Below, in pieces: positions 56,441 to 64,000 of a DNA stretch of 64,000 bases. The stretch comes from CBDDLJ01 sp965230635. Its GTDB lineage: Bacteria; Pseudomonadota; Gammaproteobacteria; UBA1113. The notes below the pieces were generated by a model that made no database searches, was not told the origin of the DNA, and saw only the letters and a program-made list of their open reading frames with translations. Numbering within the stretch: the stretch's first letter is position 1; each line of letters begins with the position of its first letter. Where the stretch lies: assembly GCA_965230635.1 (NCBI GenBank), contig CBDDLJ010000016.1, positions 124,001 through 188,000 of the forward strand, read 5' to 3'. The position numbers and the translations under genes were made by a program.

Positions 56441-57880
56441 TTATAATTGCAATATGCAGATTGCTTGTGCGTTTTGCCTTAATATTGAAGAACTGTGAAT
56501 ATCTCGTTTTACATTGCTAGTGATAGTGCTTCCAGTGAATTCTTTTTTTATAACTTTTATGCGAGCATATTTTACTGAGAAAATAATCAATGATAGAAGC
56601 AAGCCAAGCATGACGCCAAAGAAAACACCTAAAGTTAACATAGAAATGACAACCACAAGCGAGAGAAAAAAATCGCTTCGGTTATGCTGACTCAATGGTT
56701 CAATAAGCCAGTTATAAAAAAGATTAAAGCCAGCATGAAACATAATACCAACCAGGATAAACTTTGGAATAAGGGTGATATAATTAATACCAAACAGTAA
56801 AAAAGCAAGACGTATGAGAGCAATAAAAATACCAACAAATCGTGAGCGAGCGCCAAGTTGTTGATTAATATGTGTATTAGCAAGGCTATGGTAGCTCATA
56901 ATGCCACCACTCGCCAAGCAAGAAAACACATTGGCAATACCGGCAATCTTTAATTCTTTGTTAAAGTCAATGTTTTCACGCAAATCCAGTTGTATACCAC
57001 TGATATTAATTAATAAACCAATCGATGTAATGATAGCTAAGGCAATAATTTGACCTGATTGTTTTAGAATAATCATCCAATCTGCTTGGCCAAATCTTGG
57101 TAAATAAAAGTTAAATAAAGTCTTTGGCTCCTCTATATGTAGTAAGAATTGATTAGCAAGAATATCTGATGAAACTCTAGAGGAAAGCACTTGCAAAGTA
57201 ATATAAAAAATCAAACTAGAAAGCAGGAGTATGAAAGGAATTATCATGATGTTTTTAGATTTTCGCATTGTAATAAAAAGTGCCGAAGAAAGCAGTACAG
57301 CGGGTAACCATAGGCTAAGTAGATCAAAGTCAATTAATTGCTTGAATGTTGATAGATGAAAAACATCTCCTCCTGTTAAGACAATCCAACTAAACTGCAT
57401 AATTAACAGACCAGTACCTGCTAAAATACCAGCTATGACGGGAAAGGGGAGATAGTTGGTTATCTTGCCAATACGTAGAGTTCCAAGGAACATGAGCAGA
57501 AAAGCGGTGAAGAAGCCACTAATAATCACGGTGGCAACAACAGTCATTATCAGATCGTGTTGACTTTGTGTGACCAGGAATAAATGTGTAATAGAGGTTA
57601 CCATAATAGACAACAAGATTGCCGATATATCTTGAGTGATAACAGCGGTAATTTTAGATTGGCTGAAGATAGCGAATAACAGAGACGTTACAATGAGTGA
57701 AGTCACTATCATGACTAAGCCTTGGCTAAAGAATGCGGCAAATGATCCAGAAAAAATTAATGCCGATTCTGAAATAGCAATTAATAAGATGATCAGTGTA
57801 TTGATAAATGCTACATAAAGATCTTTGATGAGAAGACCCGCCGATAAATTTTTTTCTATTAATCCAGAGATACTTGGCAT
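56441..57880 (-). CDS. SulP-family anion transporter, membrane part (truncated)
   Basis: 479 residues from ATG 57880; GTG 57907 is an alternative. Ten or more hydrophobic helices with SulP features, for example GSFAAFFSQGLVMIVTSL, ALFITMRKSKNIMIIPFI and NVFSCLASGGIMSYHSLANT. Family members move sulfate, bicarbonate or other anions. The frame ends at ICILQL, at the start of the STAS domain, whose normal continuation is in 56220-56440. The intact ancestor would be about 740 residues. Likely a recent pseudogene. Confidence 0.85.
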   Translation of the reverse strand: MPSISGLIEKNLSAGLLIKDLYVAFINTLIILLIAISESALIFSGSFAAFFSQGLVMIVTSLIVTSLLFAIFSQSKITAVITQDISAILLSIMVTSITHLFLVTQSQHDLIMTVVATVIISGFFTAFLLMFLGTLRIGKITNYLPFPVIAGILAGTGLLIMQFSWIVLTGGDVFHLSTFKQLIDFDLLSLWLPAVLLSSALFITMRKSKNIMIIPFILLLSSLIFYITLQVLSSRVSSDILANQFLLHIEEPKTLFNFYLPRFGQADWMIILKQSGQIIALAIITSIGLLINISGIQLDLRENIDFNKELKIAGIANVFSCLASGGIMSYHSLANTHINQQLGARSRFVGIFIALIRLAFLLFGINYITLIPKFILVGIMFHAGFNLFYNWLIEPLSQHNRSDFFLSLVVVISMLTLGVFFGVMLGLLLSLIIFSVKYARIKVIKKEFTGSTITSNVKRDIHSSSILRQNAQAICILQL

Positions 57881-58119
57881 GCATAATCCATTTTTTTTCT
57901 TATACACCCATTTTCACGTTGCTTGGGTATATACATTCCTTATGTCAGGAAAACTCATATTTCCAAGTAGAAAGCATAATACTAAATCTTTGTTTTTTCC
58001 GCAATATTATCGATTTTTCTAATATTATTTTAATCAATGCGTATTGGTAATGGCAATGCGCATCACTTTAAGATAATATGTAATAATTGTGAAATATTTA
58101 TTCAAGTGAGGCATTGACA

Positions 58120-58668
58120 TTGAATGGTTCAAAATGGACCCCGATTAATAATATTGATGTTAATCTCATTCCTGAGAAAATTTTGCCCTGGATTATTGAT
58201 GAACAATCTATGACGCAAGCGATGCGTCGCGTTTGCAAGAATATGACGATAAACGTGTTGTCTCAGCAGTGGTGCAAACCGACATTAAGTGAGATACTTT
58301 ATTTACAGTTGGATCCATCCCAAGATGCAACCATACGAGAAATAGAAATGCTAGGTGATGGCGAAGTGTGGGTTTATGCACGTACTATATTGCCACCGAA
58401 GCTAGTATATGGGCAATACAGGGATTTATTTTTACAATTAGGTAGACGATCTATCGGTGATATTCTATACAGTCATGAGGATGTGAAGCGTTTTGACATT
58501 GAAGTTGCCCATTTAACCTCGATAATACCCGGATATGAATCCATGCGACGATATAATGGAGGTGTTACTGACATGTGGACACGCCGTGCAAAATTTCACC
58601 TTTTTGATTGTGACTTATCAGTCAGTGAAGTTATTTTTCCAACAATAGAGGAGTACAAGCCTAAATGA
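58120..58668 (+). CDS. ubiC: Chorismate--pyruvate lyase
   Basis: 182 residues from TTG 58120, eight bases after GTGAGG; TTG 58114 is the alternative, and no ATG fits. It releases 4-hydroxybenzoate, the ubiquinone ring precursor, from chorismate. Motifs: GEVWVYARTILPP (substrate Arg), PLVYGQ-like LVYGQYRDLF, LGRRSIGDILYS. Overlaps ubiA by 4 bp. Confidence 0.92.
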   Translation: MNGSKWTPINNIDVNLIPEKILPWIIDEQSMTQAMRRVCKNMTINVLSQQWCKPTLSEILYLQLDPSQDATIREIEMLGDGEVWVYARTILPPKLVYGQYRDLFLQLGRRSIGDILYSHEDVKRFDIEVAHLTSIIPGYESMRRYNGGVTDMWTRRAKFHLFDCDLSVSEVIFPTIEEYKPK

Positions 58669-59552
58669 ATCAACATATTGTTAAGCGGCGAGCAGTCAGC
58701 GAGAAGTTGGCAGCTTATTTTCAATTGATGCGACTCCATCGGCCTATTGTATTTTTACTCTTACTTTGTCCAACATTGTGGGCATTATGGATCGCTGGTA
58801 ATGGCATGCCGGATGTTAAAGTAACGTTAATATTTATAGCAGGTGCGATTGTTATGCGATCAGCGGGTGATGTAATCAATGACATAGCGGATAGACATTT
58901 TGATGGCCATGTCGCTCGCACTAAGAATCGGCCATTGGCCGCAGGTAAGGTCACGGTATGTGAAGCGCTGGTAATATTTTTTATTTTATGTAGTTTAGGA
59001 CTGCTGTTAGTATTACAATTAAATAGTAAAACAATCATAGTAGCTAGCGTCGCATTAGTACTGGCAGCGATTTATCCTTTTGCTAAACGTGTAACACATT
59101 TTCCGCAAGTTGTACTGGGTCTTGCCTGGAATTTAGGAATACTCATGGCTTTTACCGCATTGCAGAATCAGATTCCAGTAGTGGCTTGGATCTTATATTT
59201 GGCAGCTATTTGTTGGACTGTTGCTTTTGATACAATGTATGCAATGGCAGATAGGGAAGAAGATTTAAAAATAGGTATTAAATCAACAGCTATTTATTTT
59301 GGCAAAAATGATATTATGGCGATTACAATTTTCCAAATGTTGACGCTGACATTGTTAATCTTAGTAGGGTTATGGCTTTTATTACCTATTATTTATTATC
59401 TTGGCTTGTTAGCAGCAACGGGATTTACTGGTTACCAACACTATCTGCTCCGGCAACGCGATCCGCAGCGGTGTGTACAAGCCTTCTTTAATAATAGTTG
59501 GTTTGGTGTGATGGTATTTTGCGGGTTATTTTTTGCACTTGGTGGATATTAA
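58665..59552 (+). CDS. ubiA: 4-hydroxybenzoate octaprenyltransferase
   Basis: 295 residues, polytopic membrane enzyme that prenylates 4-hydroxybenzoate. The first Asp motif is in NDIADRHFDGHVARTKNRP, the second in YAMADREEDLKIGIKSTAI. It starts at ATG overlapping the ubiC stop (ATGA), so ubiCA are translationally coupled. Confidence 0.97.
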   Translation: MNQHIVKRRAVSEKLAAYFQLMRLHRPIVFLLLLCPTLWALWIAGNGMPDVKVTLIFIAGAIVMRSAGDVINDIADRHFDGHVARTKNRPLAAGKVTVCEALVIFFILCSLGLLLVLQLNSKTIIVASVALVLAAIYPFAKRVTHFPQVVLGLAWNLGILMAFTALQNQIPVVAWILYLAAICWTVAFDTMYAMADREEDLKIGIKSTAIYFGKNDIMAITIFQMLTLTLLILVGLWLLLPIIYYLGLLAATGFTGYQHYLLRQRDPQRCVQAFFNNSWFGVMVFCGLFFALGGY

Positions 59553-59784
59553 CATATCATATTTGTAAGTAGAGATGTTCTTAGAGGGTTAGTCTAGCAG
59601 GACTTTTTTAGGAGAAGTGATTAAAACTTTTCTTTGTTTTACTGTTGAGTTAGCTCACTACATTAATGACTCCAGTTAATATTGAAAATAGTCTATTCTG
59701 GCTTTTTTTCTATGCCTTTTTTATCGTTATTTATGCTATAATTTTACTAGTATTTTTTATTGGGTTGACTATTATTAGGCGGAC

Positions 59785-60465
59785 ATGCGATATTTTGCCA
59801 TTATTTTCAGCTTTTTTACTTGCCTCTGTGCATTTGCAGAACAGGGCGAGTTAACTATTAACCCGCACATTTACACGCGGCAAACATGTATGCCTGCTGC
59901 ATTTCCATTGCATTGCTCGTCAGAGATTATGACAGAATATAATGCTCCTGCACAAGTTGTCACGAATTACTTCCCTCCTTCTGAAAAAATAACTGTACAT
60001 TTCAACCAGCCCAGTCATGAAGTTCACTATTACTCTCAACCCAATGTTGAGCAATACTATGTCAATGAGCCACAACGAGTCATTAGTTATTATTATACAA
60101 CTCAAAAAGTGAAGCACTATCGTATTAAATCTGTAGAGAAAGTTAATTATTTTCCTAATCCAGACACGCGTAGACGGCACTATGCTCCTGTGCAAACAGA
60201 AATTCGTTATTATGCCCCTTCTGCGACAATGACAGCAAGCTATGGACAGCCTCAAGTAGCGATGCATTATTATGCTCCGGCAACAGTCATGTCAATGCGT
60301 TATGCTGAACCAGAAGTTGTTGATGTCACGCGTTCTGATCGTGAATATTCTTTCCGACGGTTCCCAGGAAATTCATTTAAAATATCAAATCGATTACCAC
60401 CTGAGTTGCAGTGGAATCACTGTAGTGAAGAATCAACGTCGATGCAACCTGGCTATCAAAAGTAG
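59785..60465 (+). CDS. Secreted Tyr-rich repeat protein of unknown function
   Basis: 226 residues with a signal peptide (MRYFAIIFSFFTCLCAFA). Residues about 50-180 repeat a loose 10- to 12-residue pattern ending in YY or YxxP, for example VHYYSQPNVEQYYVNEP, IRYYAPSATM and MHYYAPATVM. There are four Cys, at about 15, 35, 44 and 214 (three in the exported part). I recognise no family. It follows ubiA by 230 bp with its own start. Possible surface-exposed or cross-linked protein. Confidence 0.7.
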   Translation: MRYFAIIFSFFTCLCAFAEQGELTINPHIYTRQTCMPAAFPLHCSSEIMTEYNAPAQVVTNYFPPSEKITVHFNQPSHEVHYYSQPNVEQYYVNEPQRVISYYYTTQKVKHYRIKSVEKVNYFPNPDTRRRHYAPVQTEIRYYAPSATMTASYGQPQVAMHYYAPATVMSMRYAEPEVVDVTRSDREYSFRRFPGNSFKISNRLPPELQWNHCSEESTSMQPGYQK

Positions 60466-60544
60466 TAATAGCTATTTAGTGCCTTTATTGCTTCGTCCTT
60501 TTTCATTTAATTTTTTTAGAAAAGCTGACCTAAAAATACTGACG

Positions 60545-60704
60545 CAGCTTTCGATGGACTATTCAATCTTAGTAGTAACTTTTAACATGCGCTTGCTTTG
60601 GTCTTCAAAAGCTTATTTACAGTAAGTAAACCTCACTTTTGAAACCCCGCAAGCACGCGTTATACTCGCTTATAATGGCTTAGCAATATTGAAAACTGCT
60701 ATAA
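60545..60704. mobile_element. 166-bp-type MITE-like element, copy D (left arm degraded)
   Basis: The right half and core match copy B closely, with TTCAAAAGCTTATTTACAG and the end ATATTGAAAACTGCTATAA at 60704. The left arm is diverged and shorter. It follows the Tyr-rich gene. Confidence 0.75.
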
Positions 60705-60755
60705 GTAAGCACATTTGTTACCAATGTTAGTTATGCTGAATGTTTATATTTGTAT

Positions 60756-63700
60756 TTATTTTTTTAAAGATGGTGAATGACATAATTTAAGAAACTGTGA
60801 TTCTTGGATAATTTTTTTTCTATTTTTGGCATCGCTTATCAAACTTTGTAAGTCAGGATTGTGTTTTTGCAGTGTTTCTATATGACCAAACATAATGAGC
60901 TGGTGACGAGCTCTGGTTAATGCAACATTTAATCGCCTAAAGTCACTTAAAAAACCTACAGTACCTTGTGGATTTGCTCTTACAAATGAAATAAAGATAA
61001 TATCACGCTCATCACCTTGAAAACCATCAACTGATTGAACGGATACAGCATGTAAACCATGTTTAGCCATTTCGTTTTTTATATGATCGACTTGCGCTGA
61101 GTAAAAAGTTATGATTCCAACCTTTTTATTGACATTGATATTATTTTCTTTCAAGTAGCTTACAGCTGCTGTGATACGCTTTGCTTCTGTTGCATTGAAG
61201 CGACTAGTTTGACATTTTTTTTCTTTGCTTTGGACATTGATAAATGTGTAAGAACCAAAAAAAAGTTGCTGGCTTGCTGTGATTGGACGTTGAGCAATGC
61301 ATCCAGCGTCCGAGAGGAGATCTCCATAATATCTTTTCGATGGCCATTTTCTGATTTCAGAATGCATTCGATATTGTATGGTTAGCATGCTAGCTGAATT
61401 TTTATTATCTTCTAACATCCTTGTCATTAGTGATCGTTCATATCCATTTTTTTTAGCTGCAGGTGATAATACTGTCGCCGGTAATTGTTTTGTATCTCCG
61501 ATAAACAATATTTTTTTTGGTTTTAAATACAGCGGGATGAGTGTTTCAGCTTCGACTGATTGTCCCGCTTCATCGACAATCACAATGTCCACCGGGTTTG
61601 TTTTTTTAAATGATGTTCTGCCAGAAATGCTTAGGGTAGCAAAAATAATATTTGCTTGGTTAAGTAGGACGGGTTCAAGCGCACCTTGATCAGTTTTTTG
61701 AAATGCCTGAGTGATATGATATATATTTTGAGTTATTTTTCCTAGTAGTGAACAAAAGGCTTTTTGACTATCTGGTGTCTTAATAGGATTATTTAAAAAA
61801 GCAGAAGTGTTGTCAATATCATCTAAATAATCATTGCAAATAGCCTCATTTATTAGTTCATATTTTGAAATAAATGATATTAGATTGAAGTAATTCTTTG
61901 AAATCCTCTCTAGTGATTTGCTCAAATTGCTGTTAATGCTAGGCTCAGGCATTTTCCAGAAACTTTGTTCTAATGCACTTAAATGTGTTAAGGTTGTTTC
62001 TAACCAGGTGTGTAAAAAAATCTTTTTTAAAAATGGGCTGTTCTTAGGTAGCTTATCTTCTACGCCTGCTAAAATCATAGAAAATGAATTGTCAAGGTGT
62101 GACAATCTCTGTGCAAGTACTTGCACAGCTTTGTTTGAGGGCGCAGAAACAAAAATGCGATGTCCTTGTTCACAAAGAAGTTGAATGAGCGAAGTTATTG
62201 TTGTAGTTTTTCCTGTACCAGGTGGGCCTTGAATAAATTGTATGCCATGACGTAGCTTTAAAAATTTAGCGATAGCATCAAATTGTGATGGATTCAGTCG
62301 CTCTTTTACATTTGACATTCCGTTTAACTGAGGTATTCTTTGGTTTGTAGCGGATATTATGCGTCCATTAGCTAACTGTCGACTTAATTTTGAATGAAAA
62401 CCATTATAGCACGCCACAAACATTCTCTTTTGAGTGATAATAGAGCCTAGTATTTGGATAGACCATTGCCAATTTTTCTGATGAGTGCTTTTGATATATT
62501 GGGCATTTTTATCATGCATGTAATCTCTGTCGTCTTTTTTCATGATCATTTTTACTTCAAAGGAGGGTGCGTTTTTATAGGATACAATGGCAAAATAATT
62601 TCTTTGTAGGTTGTGTTCGCTCAATAGAAGTGCTGTTCCAGGTTTAATATCTTTTAGTTCATTGCATTGTGTGCTAATAGAGAAAATCAACTTTGATGGT
62701 TTTTCTAATCCTCTAGAAAAATTAAGTTTAATCAAATTGGCTGAAATAGTCTTGGGTTTTTTTTGTAAGCCAGTATTCAATATTTCTCTTGATTCTTCTA
62801 AAATCAAATTCAGGAAACTATAGAAGTAACTATCAATATTATTGAATTTCTTAGGTAGATACACAAGATTATCTACAGGCTCTTCAATATTTTCTGGTGA
62901 CCATTTTAAAATGATATCACTAAATTCATAGCTTCCTTTGTCATTTGAATCATAGCTATATTTGCTTTTATTACTGTGATTTGCGCTGGTTAAGTTAACT
63001 TTGGTATTTAGAAGCTTAATAAATTCAGGGTGTATATTCTGGAAACCTTTATCACGCTTAAAAATTGATTTTCCTAGCCAGTAATAATGATTACTAGATT
63101 GCTTATTGATAAAAGCGGATTTAAAGTGCTTTGCTGATTGACTGAACTGGTTAAGTTGATAATGTATTCTTCCAAGCCAATAATAATCTTTCGCTGTATA
63201 ATACTGATTAATTGATTTCTTAAGTGTTTTTAATGCCTCCTGATATCTTTTTAAGTAAAATTGAGCCTTGGCTAACCAACGGTAATGGTTATTACGATTA
63301 TCTTTTGCAATCAAAACATTTAAATCTTGATACATTTTTTTAAAATCACCCAAATGGTAATAAATTTTTGATCTCAATTTTAGAATATTAGTTTGAACTG
63401 AATGAGTAGAGGAAAGAGTATTATTTAAATCGATCAGTGCGTTATTATATTGTTTTGTTTTGTAGAATACTTGGGATCGCATAAGGCGTATTTCATTATG
63501 TGAAAGTATATTGTCGGAAGGTAGACTTAGTAAGTATTTTAATATGGGTAGTAAAGAATCATAGTTGTTTAGATAAAAGCTTGCTTGGGCATACAATTGG
63601 TAGTATATGAGTTCTTTATTGTTGACTGTTCTTAAGCTATCCAAAACGCCAGCATAATCTTGTAGCTTTTGGTAACATCTAGCACGCAGGATACAAATTT

Positions 63701-64000
63701 CATCATGGCTACTCTGATCTAAGACTTTGGCCCCATTCAGATTATTTAGCGCCTTATCATATTCCTCAAAATGAGCATAAAGCTTGGCTCGAATTAAGTA
63801 AAAGTTATCATAATCATCGTGAGGAGATCCCAGTACTAAATCATTCAGTGCTTCTTTTTTCTTGTTGAGATAGTAATAAGCTAGGCCACGACAGTAATAA
63901 AAATCTTTATCAAGTATGTCATGCCTATAAATATTATTGAAATCATTAAGCGCTTTTTGGTATAGTTGAAAACGGAAGTTGATTTTTCCCCTAAGCAGGA
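60756..64000 (-). CDS. TPR-containing superfamily 1 helicase, 5' end outside the window
   Basis: The frame stays open to the window's right edge, so at least 1080 residues are present and the start is missing. The N-terminal part is a series of TPR-like helical repeats of about 34 residues (LIRAKLYAHFEEYDKALNNL, YHLGDFKKMYQDL). The C-terminal half is a UPF1-like SF1 helicase: Walker A IQGPPGTGKTTTI, DEAGQSVEAETLIPLYL, GDTKQLPATV, QYRMHSEIRKWP, VQSVDGFQGDERDII and LNVALTRARHQL. The combination suggests protein-guided nucleic-acid unwinding, target unknown. Such proteins occur in Legionellales and in bacterial defence islands; nothing here decides between them. Confidence 0.85.
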   Translation of the reverse strand, partial: LLRGKINFRFQLYQKALNDFNNIYRHDILDKDFYYCRGLAYYYLNKKKEALNDLVLGSPHDDYDNFYLIRAKLYAHFEEYDKALNNLNGAKVLDQSSHDEICILRARCYQKLQDYAGVLDSLRTVNNKELIYYQLYAQASFYLNNYDSLLPILKYLLSLPSDNILSHNEIRLMRSQVFYKTKQYNNALIDLNNTLSSTHSVQTNILKLRSKIYYHLGDFKKMYQDLNVLIAKDNRNNHYRWLAKAQFYLKRYQEALKTLKKSINQYYTAKDYYWLGRIHYQLNQFSQSAKHFKSAFINKQSSNHYYWLGKSIFKRDKGFQNIHPEFIKLLNTKVNLTSANHSNKSKYSYDSNDKGSYEFSDIILKWSPENIEEPVDNLVYLPKKFNNIDSYFYSFLNLILEESREILNTGLQKKPKTISANLIKLNFSRGLEKPSKLIFSISTQCNELKDIKPGTALLLSEHNLQRNYFAIVSYKNAPSFEVKMIMKKDDRDYMHDKNAQYIKSTHQKNWQWSIQILGSIITQKRMFVACYNGFHSKLSRQLANGRIISATNQRIPQLNGMSNVKERLNPSQFDAIAKFLKLRHGIQFIQGPPGTGKTTTITSLIQLLCEQGHRIFVSAPSNKAVQVLAQRLSHLDNSFSMILAGVEDKLPKNSPFLKKIFLHTWLETTLTHLSALEQSFWKMPEPSINSNLSKSLERISKNYFNLISFISKYELINEAICNDYLDDIDNTSAFLNNPIKTPDSQKAFCSLLGKITQNIYHITQAFQKTDQGALEPVLLNQANIIFATLSISGRTSFKKTNPVDIVIVDEAGQSVEAETLIPLYLKPKKILFIGDTKQLPATVLSPAAKKNGYERSLMTRMLEDNKNSASMLTIQYRMHSEIRKWPSKRYYGDLLSDAGCIAQRPITASQQLFFGSYTFINVQSKEKKCQTSRFNATEAKRITAAVSYLKENNINVNKKVGIITFYSAQVDHIKNEMAKHGLHAVSVQSVDGFQGDERDIIFISFVRANPQGTVGFLSDFRRLNVALTRARHQLIMFGHIETLQKHNPDLQSLISDAKNRKKIIQESQFLKLCHSPSLKK

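Noticed and set aside
59666..59854. 62-residue hydrophobic ORF before the Tyr-rich gene
   Set aside because: It overlaps the signal-peptide region of the better supported gene in another frame and has no clear ribosome site.

Overview
The window looks like a chromosome segment of an AT-rich, host-associated gammaproteobacterium of the order Legionellales (Legionella, Coxiella, Rickettsiella or Berkiella-like). Three things point there. Pieces of a Dot/Icm type IVB secretion system are present: icmN/dotK and icmM/dotJ with the first codons of icmL/dotI at the left edge, and icmF with dotU/icmH. Gene orders are gammaproteobacterial: fis-purH-purD, yibN-secB-gpsA, nnr-tsaE-amiB-mutL, pcnB-folK, ubiC-ubiA. 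There are also large proteins with eukaryote-like features (ankyrin repeats, F-box, NACHT, possible clan CE protease, CaaX tail) typical of secreted effectors. Genus cannot be fixed from sequence reading alone.

Layout. 0-7.2 kb: Dot/Icm genes mixed with efp and epmB. 7.1-15.3 kb: housekeeping block (purD, purH, fis, phosphate permease, prmA, rhodanese, secB, gpsA). 15.7-23.4 kb: tandem paralogous effector-like genes, the second split by a frameshift. 23.4-26.8 kb: dam, a DUF2063/DUF692 pair and a phosphopantetheinyl transferase. 27.5-34.3 kb: a 2241-residue NLR-like protein (ankyrin, NACHT, 16 helical repeats) ending in a polybasic CaaX box. 34.5-37.2 kb: transposase remnant carrying a 166-bp palindromic element, then an F-box/ankyrin-like protein with a nuclear-localisation-like motif. 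37.4-43.7 kb: psd, sulfatase-fold membrane enzyme, thioesterase, malic enzyme, tsaD. 43.6-46.2 kb: gene graveyard with two more 166-bp elements and fragments of a peptidase-like protein, HTH protein, integrase and Abi protein. 46.2-55.4 kb: plsY, orn, nnr, tsaE, amiB, mutL, miaA, folK, pcnB. 55.6-60.5 kb: broken SulP-STAS-cNMP transporter, ubiC, ubiA, Tyr-rich secreted protein. 60.7 kb to the edge: TPR plus SF1 helicase, 5' end outside the window.

How it fits together. The Dot/Icm genes supply export machinery; the 15.7-23.4, 27.5-34.3 and 35.3-37.1 kb genes are candidate substrates. This is inferred from domains and context, as no export signal was tested. The window shows genome decay: several ORFs are broken by one-base changes in homopolymers (purH, pcnB start, second protease-like gene, sulP), and mobile-element debris is frequent. 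Some of these breaks could be sequencing errors and deserve read-level checking. No rRNA, tRNA or CRISPR array was recognised.
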